Of a stretch of 64,000 nt of DNA, positions 9,330 through 16,015 are shown one piece after another; within the stretch, counting starts at the first letter, position 1, and every line of letters starts with the position of its first letter. The position numbers were made by a program, and so were the translations under genes. Origin of the DNA: Paulinella micropora (taxonomy: Eukaryota; Cercozoa; Imbricatea; Euglyphida; Paulinellidae); contig WBZZ01005838.1 in the NCBI GenBank assembly GCA_019918135.1, forward strand, positions 102,001-166,000. The letters run 5' to 3'. Below the pieces are notes generated by a model. That model was not told the origin of the DNA. It made no database searches and saw only the letters and a list, made by a program, of their open reading frames with translations.

Positions 9330-9775
9330 TTTCAGTGCCAAGTGTATGACCGTCGAGCTTTAATAAAAAGAATTGTATCATTTTGTTGGCGCACTCTTCT
9401 GCCTTTTTCGGCCATATCATTCCAGGCGCAGACATACGCAAATCTAGCGGCAAATTCGGTGCAAAAGAAGGAAGAGAGAGAAAGAGAAAAATCCTGTTTG
9501 AAAAAGGGGAGGGAAGGGGGAGGGTTTCCCTCCCCCTCCCTTCCCCTTCCCTTTCCCTCTCCTCCCTCCCTTCCCCTCTCCTCTCCTCTCTCCCCAATTC
9601 CCCCTCCCCCTTCGCCTGTTCTTTGAGCCCCCCGGGCTCAGGGGGCTCAAGTAGAGAAAAGAGAAAAAAAAAAGGGGGGGGGGCCCCCCCCCCCCCCCTC
9701 GGTGGGCTCCCAAAAAAAGTTGACCTATTTTTGCTCCCCCTCTAAAGCTACAAATCAAAGTATTCACTTTGCGAC
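9330..9775 (+). repeat. Compound dispersed repeat block
   Basis: In order: the 3' cassette (TTTTCAGTGCCAAGTGTATG, GTCGAGCTTTAATAAAAAG at 9328-9367), GCCTTTTTCGGCCATATC (9403), the purine tract and a long polypurine/polypyrimidine segment, then TTTGAGCCCCCCGGGCTC (about 9621), a G-run/C-run palindrome and CTCTAAAGCTACAAATC. It contains all parts found singly at 1.9, 2.2 and 2.5 kb. Apparent open frames across it are low complexity and are not called. Confidence 0.65.
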
Positions 9776-10020
9776 CAGGTACAGGCATGGCCGTGCCCTT
9801 GGCTTTATGGGCCCTGTCTCGACTACAAACTCCGTCTAAGTTATCCGACGAGTGACTTCTCCAATGAGGCGGCGCACTCTCTGGGGGCGAGAGGCAAGGC
9901 CCCCCGAGCCATCCTGGGGGCAAGGCCCCCCGAGCCCCCCTTTCAGCCCGCGGCAGCGGGAAGAGAAGGCCCGAGAAAAGTCCAGACCCACGCCGGCTCC
10001 TCCGGAGCCGCCTTTAGCTT

Positions 10021-11743
10021 ATGCGCCGTTCTGGAATCAGTCTACCAGGGATGTCCAGGCAGTTACCTCTATGCACAGGGGGCGGTCTGACCAAAGCAAG
10101 CGCAAGCCGCCTGCCTTTTTCTTTGAGCAAGGTCATGGGTTACGGTTCCTGGGGCTCGATCAGAAGGTACGATCCGACAACCGCACAAGAACCGCAGGAG
10201 ACCTCTTGGCAGTCGCGGCTTGCACTTCTGCCCACAACTCAGGTCAACGCGCGACGCAACGCAGCCAAAACAGACGAGAAGCAGAAGGTACCTAAAAAAA
10301 GTTTAATCTGAACAAGAAAGCGGGCAAAACGCCCCCGCTCAAAACACTCACGTGCAGGATCTACCCAAAGACAAAGGACAAGGAGGTTAGACGGGCTTGG
10401 CTGCATATTATTATAAGGCGTGGCTGTTATTTCGGGCAGTTCATACCACCTGGAATGCGGCGCTGGCCTGGCTGAGAACAGAGGATGAGCGTTTCCCTTG
10501 GCCCAGCGAAGAGGAGCAGGAAGATCAAACCATGCAGGCTGTTAGTAAAAAGAGGCGGCGCCAAGAAAAGAAGGAGGAAAAGCCCGGCAAGCACAAGAGA
10601 CGAAAAAAGGGAGAGAAGCCGGCTGAGAAAGACAAGGAAGAGAAGGAGGAGACGCCCGAGGAGATCAAAGCCAGAAAAGCCAGGGAACGTCAAGAACAAA
10701 AAGAGCGCCGAGAGAAAAGAAGGGCCGAGATGGGCGGTAGAATGCGCTGCTTGGGCGACTTTGATCTGGATACTCTGCGCCTGCGGTTTGTGAAAGAAGG
10801 TAGCAAATTCGTGCGAGCCAGACCGTGGCTTCTCAGCGTGCCCTACGACATCTGCGAAGTGGCCATCCGGGACCTGCAAGCGGCGAGGTCTTCGGCCATC
10901 TCAAATCTTAGTCAGAAGGGCAAGTTCTTCCACTGGAAAAGAGTCAACTTCCGGAAGTGGGACGAGCGCAGGTCTACGATTGCGATCTCGCACACAGTCT
11001 GGGGGCGTCAGCGGGGCTTTTTTGCAGGCTTTCTGGGGCCTGACTCAGTTACCTCCAAGGATTGGAGAAAGCACGAGCGTAGGCTGGGGGCCAGGATGCT
11101 TGAAATCAGGTATGATGTGCGCCTGAGGGTCGATCACCTAGGTAAATGGTACTTACATGTACCGGTAGAGCTAGAGCAGCGCCAGCGCGATATCGCCGAA
11201 CCTGACTCGAAGCGTGTAGTAAGCATCGACCCGGGTGTGCGGAGCTTTCTGACCATGTACCACGCGGACTCGGGCGCGATAACCGAATGGGGCCGCGGGT
11301 CTATTGCACGCGAGTACCGTCTGCAGAAACACATCGATAATCTGCTAACCAAGGTCGAGCTACTGGCTAAGGACAGCAGCAAGAAGCGGAACCGCTGGCG
11401 CCTACGGCGCGCTATTACTCGAGTGCGTGACAAGATCTACAATAGGGTCCAGGACGTGCATAAGAAAGCCGCTAGATGCGGGGGGCGGCGCCCCCCGTGA
11501 CCCCCCTGCAGCCCGCGCCAGCGGGCTGCGCAGCGAGAGTATGTAGGTAAGTGCAAAGTGCTGATCTGCAACGAGGAGTTTACCACACAGGCGTGTACGC
11601 AATGCGGGGCGCTGTGGCGAGACATCAAAGCCGCGAAGACGTACAGCTGCCAGTGGTGCGCTCTTCAGCACGGACGCGACATGAACGCCAGTCGCAACAT
11701 CCTCTTGAGACTGCTGGCCTTGGGTCGTCAGGACCTTTATTAG
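10021..11743 (+). pseudogene. Fanzor/TnpB-like RNA-guided nuclease relative, damaged
   Basis: The N-terminal motif typical of TnpB/OrfB proteins (LKTLTCRIYPKTKDK, about 10337-10385) is followed by WNAALAWL, a long Lys/Glu/Arg-rich insert, and the RuvC-I strand VVSIDPGVRSFLTMY (catalytic Asp at about 11228). The C-terminal part from about 11548 has the zinc motif CTQCG...CQWC and the RuvC-III motif GRDMNASRNIL, ending at 11743. The segment that should hold RuvC-II and its Glu is absent; in its place is a GC hairpin of about 65 bp. The N-terminal motif is also in a different frame from the body. Fanzors occur in eukaryotes and giant viruses and bind an RNA guide. No TnpA serine recombinase was seen nearby. 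It looks inactive. Confidence 0.75.
11475..11542. repeat. Double-hairpin insertion in the Fanzor gene
   Basis: Two adjacent inverted repeats: GCGGGGGGCGGCGCCCCCCG, then GCAGCCCGC, four bases, GCGGGCTGC. It replaces the middle of the Fanzor gene. A related CAGCCCGCGGCAGCGGG hairpin lies at 9943-9960, preceded by two direct copies of GGCAAGGCCCCCCGAGCC (about 9892 and 9919). Confidence 0.6.
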
Positions 11744-11799
11744 TTTTTTAAGGTTCTAAATCTCGCACCAAAACCGGCCTCAGGTCGTAGTTTTGGTTG

Positions 11800-11935
11800 C
11801 TTTGCTTCGATTGGGGCCTCTGAGCAGGGAGGGAGATGTGCCGCGTGCTGCCCTTTCTCTCTCCCAGCTGTAGGAATCTCAGGGGGGTTTGCCTTCCTAG
11901 ATTTCAATCCAATCCGATCTGTGAGACTCTGCTAT
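11800..11935 (+). repeat. Dispersed repeat (TGCCGCGTGCTGCCC family)
   Basis: GTGCCGCGTGCTGCCCTTTC, CTCTCTCCCAGCTG, a GGGGGGTTTGnCTT segment and AGATTTCAATCCAATCCGAT. The same string of parts is at 14050-14140 and a fragment is at 2110. Here it abuts a truncated copy of the 13.4-kb gene. Confidence 0.6.
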
Positions 11936-12125
11936 GAAACTCGCGCCCACCAAAGCCTTATCACTACGCAAAACCAACGCGAACTCTTGGACCGTCGGCG
12001 CTGTCTTGGCTTTCATGCATGAATTCCTCATTCGCGGCGGCATTATCTGTACCAGAGACAGAATCAAACACGTGCAAATTGTGAGCTGATTTGTGCCTCC
12101 GACCCTTTTCCGAAAGCGTGTCTAG
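11936..12125 (-). pseudogene. Truncated copy of the small Cys-rich protein gene at 13.2-13.8 kb
   Basis: ATGAAACTCGCGCCCACCAA and CATCACTACGCAAAACCAACG match the gene at 13373-13780 closely, but the central part is missing. The flanking upstream sequence (GCGGCGGCATT, TGTACCAGAGACAGAATC, AAATTGTGA) is also shared. It is a recent, internally deleted duplicate. Confidence 0.7.
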
Positions 12126-12280
12126 GGGGGGTGCCCCCCTCCCTGTTTACTGAGATCCTTTCTGCCATTCTCTCTTCTTCCCTCCCCTGAGTCCAGGGGG
12201 GCTCAAGGAACAGGGGAAGAGGGAAGAGAAGGGCGCAGAAGCTACAAACAAATAACAATAAATACATGAAACGCCTCTAG
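12125..12280 (-). repeat. Dispersed repeat with GGGGGGTGCCCCCC core and GAGCCCCCC palindrome
   Basis: A GGGGGGGTGCCCCCCT palindrome, a CT-rich tract, CCAGGGGGGCTCAAGGAACA, then GCAGAAGCTACAAAC and ATGAAACGCCTC. The right part is shared with 2310-2400 and, in core, with 9620 and 12920. There is no gene in 12280-12460. Confidence 0.55.
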
Positions 12281-12460
12281 AAAGCCCCCCTCTCTCCTCC
12301 CGCGACTTCTTCAAACTATTTATCGTGAATAGGTCGCGACGCTATCTGCGACGCAGGCCTGACCACAACCCCTGGCACTCCAGCTGACACAGAAAACGAA
12401 ACTTTTTGCCATGAGCGTTCCCAATGCCTGCAGGCAATGCAATAGTCTTTTTTTACCAAA

Positions 12461-12931
12461 GTGCCTGATGACATACTAAATGACGTGATAACAGAATTTT
12501 TAAGTGGCACAGACCTCGCCAAGCTTGCGGAGGTGTCAAAGGACCTAAGAATTTGGGGCGGCGAGGAAGCCAGGAAGAAGCAATTTGAGAACCAGGTTTT
12601 CAGGCTTATCCAAAGCTACAAACACCCTGATTGCTGGGAAAAGCCCGTCGAGGAATTCAACAAGGCTTTCAAGCAGCGTTTTCCTAGCCTTCCAGGGCTC
12701 TACGCATCCATCCAAGTAGCGGCAACCGAAGACTTTGGGTGCGGGGTGGCTTTGTACCTCAAACGCAATGACGTGGCAAGGATACTAGAATTCGAATTCC
12801 AAGACTTCGACAATGTGGGTCCGATCGACAATGACAAGTTGCAAAACCCGATCCGGGAATGCATCAAGAAATTTAGTAGCTATGACATGTTTCTCAAGGT
12901 ATGTACTCACTTCTGCCCCCCTGATCTTTAA
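12461..12931 (+). CDS. F-box-like protein, C-terminus taken over by repeat
   Basis: The frame starts at an in-frame TTG/GTG region near 12461 with no clear ATG. Near the start, PDDILNDVITEFLSGTDLAKLAEVSKDLR has the spacing of an F-box (Leu-Pro-like start, then L..L..VSK..R), the module that binds Skp1 in SCF ubiquitin ligases. A helical region of about 110 residues follows with no recognised substrate-binding repeat. The last residues (CPPDL) come from the GAGCCCCCCGGGCTC-type repeat that starts at about 12915, so the original C-terminus is probably lost. Confidence 0.5.
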   Translation: MPDDILNDVITEFLSGTDLAKLAEVSKDLRIWGGEEARKKQFENQVFRLIQSYKHPDCWEKPVEEFNKAFKQRFPSLPGLYASIQVAATEDFGCGVALYLKRNDVARILEFEFQDFDNVGPIDNDKLQNPIRECIKKFSSYDMFLKVCTHFCPPDL

Positions 12932-13050
12932 GCCCCCCGGGCTCAGGGGGGGGGGGGGAGGCGGGAGTAGAGGGGGAGGAGGGGCGCGCCAAGAAACTGC
13001 AATTTTCTTTATTAAAGCTCGACAAAGTCTTACACGTGGAAAGGGGCGAA
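12915..13050 (-). repeat. Palindrome plus 3' cassette
   Basis: TTTAAGCCCCCCGGGCTCAG with a G-run, then GGGGCGCGCCAAGAAACTGC, TTTATTAAAGCTCGACAAAG and TCTTACACGTGG. Combines the palindrome of 9620 with the cassette of 8905-8975. Confidence 0.6.
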
Positions 13051-13095
13051 AAGCAGGCAAGCGCCCCCCTCCCCTCCCCGTTCTCGTTTACTGTT

Positions 13096-13098
<3 letters not shown>

Positions 13099-13154
<56 letters not shown>
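13099..13154. repeat. (TC)n microsatellite
   Basis: An uninterrupted TC dinucleotide run of about 55 bases. It lies between the F-box gene and the convergent small Cys-rich gene. A similar run is at about 61432-61480. Confidence 0.95.
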
Positions 13155-13158
<4 letters not shown>

Positions 13159-13236
13159 CTTTTCTTAGTCTAGTATAAAGCGGGCTGGTAAATTAGTAAT
13201 CTGCCGCCTTTTTGCAATGCGACTTAGCGCCGGAGT

Positions 13237-13365
13237 CTACTCATCCGATGCACCACCCAAGCCACAGACGCATTTGTGCGCATCCTTGCAATGGTTGAGC
13301 TCGCCGCACTTGTCGCAGGGGTGGTAGCAGCAACTTTCGCACCCAAGTTCTGTAATTGTTTCCAT
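13237..13365 (-). CDS. Small Cys-rich zinc-finger-like block (42 codons)
   Basis: An ATG-led frame METITELGCESCCYHPCDK continues with CGEL, C, and CVCGLGG. The pattern Cx2C...HPCxxCGEL...CxC is the same as at the C-terminus of the paralogue at 29079-29541 (CDNC...YPCEECGELG...CAC). It directly follows the gene at 13373-13675 in another frame and probably once formed its C-terminus. Zinc binding is inferred. Confidence 0.45.
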   Translation of the reverse strand: METITELGCESCCYHPCDKCGELNHCKDAHKCVCGLGGASDE

Positions 13366-13372
13366 GGCTGAT

Positions 13373-13675
13373 CTAGGAGTCTGCTATGGAACTCGCGCCC
13401 ACCAAAGCCTGCAGCAGCATCGAATTCAAGGCACGGAGCTCGTCCTCCTTGCACTTCGCAGCCCGTCGGCAAAGCCCCGCCAATATCTCCTCGGAGCTCG
13501 CAATGTCTTCGTACACTTGGCGGCACTGCTGGCGTTGCTTGCACCAGGGCTCATCAATCGGCTCATCACTACGCAAAACCAGCGCGAACTCTTGGACCGT
13601 CAGCGCTGTCTTGGCTTTCTTGGTCGAGCCGGCTTGCTTACCAGCACCCTCAGGGCGCTGGCGCTTGGTGTTCAT
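13373..13675 (-). CDS. Small protein of a local gene family
   Basis: The chosen start is ATG 13675 (MNTKRQRPEGAGKQ), because the paralogue at 29079 starts similarly with a Lys/Arg-rich tail; upstream in-frame ATGs exist up to 13780. The body (ALTVQEFALVLRSDEP, CRQVYEDIASSEEILAGLC, ELRALNSMLLQALVGASS) matches the 29-kb paralogue (EAFTLVLRESAS, CRNLYRE, EDLARLCQRV, ELRALNHNRLQIIVGAAS). A third, internally deleted copy lies at 11936-12125. The function is unknown; the basic N-terminus could be nuclear. Confidence 0.55.
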   Translation of the reverse strand: MNTKRQRPEGAGKQAGSTKKAKTALTVQEFALVLRSDEPIDEPWCKQRQQCRQVYEDIASSEEILAGLCRRAAKCKEDELRALNSMLLQALVGASSIADS

Positions 13676-13784
13676 TGCATCTTCTTTGTACAGAGACTTC
13701 CTGGGCGCCATTGTGCCAGTTGTAGCCATGCATGAAGTCTTCATTCGCGGCGGCATTTTCTGTACCAGAGACAGAATCAAAACA

Positions 13785-14145
13785 CACTAAAAGCAAAAGA
13801 CACGACGAGCACAGGGAGCGAGGAAGAATAGGGGAAGGGAAAGTGTGAGAGAGCATGGTGGTGGTGTCATCTTCCTCCTCTCTTCCCCTCCCCACCCTAA
13901 TCAACATGGTAAAAAAGCAGCAGCGCAAATTGTGACCTGATTTGTGCCTGCGACCCTTTTTTGCAAGCGTGTCAGGGGGGAGGTGCCCCCCCCCCCCCCT
14001 GTTGCTCCAGTAAGGGGAGGGGTGCTCCCCCCCCCGCTGAGGAGGAAAAGGGAGGTGCCGCGTGCTGCCCTTTCTCTCTCCCAGCTGCTCGCCAGTCTCT
14101 GAAGGGGGGTTTGACTTTTTAGATTTTAATCCAATCCGATGTAAG
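13785..14145. repeat. Repeat-filled gap with GC palindromes
   Basis: After an A/G-rich tract, TGTGnCCTGATTTGTGCCT is shared with 12085. GGGGGGAGGTGCCCCCCCC (about 13975) and GGGGTGCTCCCCCCCC (about 14018) are palindromes. GTGCCGCGTGCTGCCC...AATCCAATCCGAT (14050-14140) is the second copy of the 11.8-kb repeat. From 14145 to 14290 the DNA is A/T-rich with no gene seen. Confidence 0.6.
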
Positions 14146-14314
14146 CGGGCTAAAGACTATAAAGTTGGTTTTGAAATTATTAAAAAATTTTACTAGCCTG
14201 ATTGTGCGCTATAATCAATTAAAATACTTGGTCAATAATTTATTTTAACAATCATGTTGTATTATTTATTCTCTTCTTCTCTTTTTCCAGCCCGTGTAAG
14301 CGCGGGTTGGCAGG

Positions 14315-15160
14315 TCAGCCCCGCGTTGCGCAAACTAGAGCTGCTCGAGCTGGGGCCTCTGGCAGAGATTCCCAGAAAGCTTCCAAAAGGTTTAGAATAG
14401 CAAGAAGTCTGCATCGAAAGTCACTAAAGGCCACGTAGTGCTGGCGCGCTGTTTCCTCGCTGTGTTCGTGGTAGTTTGCGGCCAGGGCGCGAACCTTGCG
14501 CAGCTGGCCGGCCCGCGGGTGCGGGCAGGAGACGGAGGGGTCTGGAGGAGCAGCGGCGGCCCCCTCCTGCGTTTTGCCATAGAAAGGTCTCGCTGAGTTT
14601 GCGCAGATGGAAGAGGCGGAGCGTGGCGGCGCGCTCGGGCGATTCAAACCCTGTGCGGGCAGCGAGTCGGCCAGAAGCCGCTCGAGCAGCTCTGGGCGAG
14701 CAAGCCCCGCCACCGGGGGCGGTGACCCGGGAGGGCCCCGGAGCCCAGGGTAGCGCGCGGAAAACACGAAGCCGCCTGCCGCCGCTGTCTCTTTTGCATC
14801 GGGACCATCCTCGCGGGCCCAAAGCCGCCATTCGTCCAAGACCCGAGTGAGCAGGTAGACTTGCTGTGCGCCATCGTTGTTGGGCAGGCGGAGCCGCTGC
14901 AGAGGCAACGGCTGCTTGTACTGGCGATCGTAATAGAATCGACTTGTTTTGTGAATCGCCGCCAATTCAAAGTGGTTGCTGAGATCTAGCCAATATCTGG
15001 CGGGCGTGCCGCCGCGGCGCAGCGTAACTCCAAACTGCAGTTTGCAGATGATCTCCGACCTAGACATGGGGCACTGACTGAAAAGGCACAGCAGCAGCAG
15101 TTCTAGCAGACCCCGGTAGCGCGAGAGCCCTGGCTCCTGGCCGCGGGCCGCCTGCTGAAT
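14315..15160 (-). CDS. Tyrosine-recombinase-like catalytic domain
   Basis: Read on the minus strand the frame is open from about 15160; ATG 15067 is probably internal. YRGLLELLLLCLFSQCPMSR and SEIICKL fit box I of tyrosine recombinases (helix then Arg). HKTSRFYYDRQYKQPLPLQR fits the beta-hairpin Lys and the PLP turn. VYLLTRVLDEW fits the following helix. Near the end, LRKVRALAANYHEHSEETAR and QHYV fit the (H/L)xxR and T..xY boxes. A Pro/Ser-rich insert separates the parts. Such recombinases occur in Cryptons, DIRS elements, algal viruses and phages. The family call rests on motif order only. Confidence 0.5.
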   Translation of the reverse strand: MQQAARGQEPGLSRYRGLLELLLLCLFSQCPMSRSEIICKLQFGVTLRRGGTPARYWLDLSNHFELAAIHKTSRFYYDRQYKQPLPLQRLRLPNNDGAQQVYLLTRVLDEWRLWAREDGPDAKETAAAGGFVFSARYPGLRGPPGSPPPVAGLARPELLERLLADSLPAQGLNRPSAPPRSASSICANSARPFYGKTQEGAAAAPPDPSVSCPHPRAGQLRKVRALAANYHEHSEETARQHYVAFSDFRCRLLAILNLLEAFWESLPEAPARAALVCATRG

Positions 15161-15792
15161 CAGCCCCTCGCGAGGTCGCGCGCAGGCAAGGGCGCTCCGT
15201 ACCGGGCCAAATAGCGACGCCCCGCCCAGTTGCGCGCGGCGGCCAGGTCCGCCAAGCTTACTGCGAGCTCTCTCTCCTTGGGGTGAAAGGATTGCTTCGT
15301 GTCGGCCAACATGCGCAGGTTCTTGATGGCTGCACTCAAAATCCGGGCGGCGCTTATTACCAGCGACGTGCGTCGCTCCGCAGAGAGTCGCGACTGATGG
15401 CCGCCCGCGCCCTCACCGGCGCCACGCCGCCTTCTGTAATAGGCGGCGGTGCACAGGACAGTGTTCCGGCCGCGCAGGCTTGTCACCAGGAAAAGGCATC
15501 TTTCCCAGGACATATCCGGCTGCCTGGTCAAGTGTTCGACCCAGGCCGGCAGTTGGCGGCGCAGGGTGGTGCGCCAGACGCCCTCTCTGGCAACAAAGAA
15601 AAACAGACTCGACTCTAGCGAGGGCAGCCAGCGCCTTCTGACGCGGGGCTCAGCCGTGCGGCTCAGAAAACCCAAGAACGACAGGACAGCAATCTCTGCG
15701 CCTGCTACGGCGCGGGGCCCGGACCTGACCGGGCCCACTCTTTCTGCTCGAAAGGGCTTACAGAGTCTCTGCATAAAAGCGTTGCATCTCAT
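15160..15792 (-). CDS. Probable N-terminal part of the recombinase-like locus
   Basis: A frame of about 210 residues starting at ATG 15792, with helical, Arg-rich sequence (AWVEHLTRQPDMSWERCLF, AARILSAAIKNLRMLADT, ELAVSLADLAAARNWAGRR). It precedes the catalytic part on the same strand with no gap and could be the DNA-binding domain. No independent motif was recognised. The 15793-16015 gap contains GTAATAAAAT on the minus strand, a likely polyadenylation signal of the gene ending at 16016. Confidence 0.4.
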   Translation of the reverse strand: MRCNAFMQRLCKPFRAERVGPVRSGPRAVAGAEIAVLSFLGFLSRTAEPRVRRRWLPSLESSLFFFVAREGVWRTTLRRQLPAWVEHLTRQPDMSWERCLFLVTSLRGRNTVLCTAAYYRRRRGAGEGAGGHQSRLSAERRTSLVISAARILSAAIKNLRMLADTKQSFHPKERELAVSLADLAAARNWAGRRYLARYGAPLPARDLARG

Positions 15793-16015
15793 CCTCCAAG
15801 CGGTCCCCCACGCGCCTCGTCGGCAGCGAGCCCGGCACCACTGCGAGCAAGGGCCAAGGCATCCCTTTCTTGCTTTCGGGGGAGGGAGGTGAGTAAGTAG
15901 AGAGTTTAAAGAATTTCAATTTTATTACAAGAAAACCAAGTCGAAAAAGAAAAAAAGCTTGGCAGTTGTCCCTCCCTTTTTCTTTGTGGTGTTGGCCTTA
16001 CCAGAGTCTTTCAAG

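Noticed and set aside
9383-9923. Long plus and minus frames in the 9.4-9.9 kb stretch
   Set aside because: Low complexity, Pro/Ser/Gly-rich, inside the compound repeat.
13072-13178. Open frame of Ser/Leu over the TC microsatellite as a gene
   Set aside because: A dinucleotide repeat gives an open frame in every phase; there is no independent coding signal.
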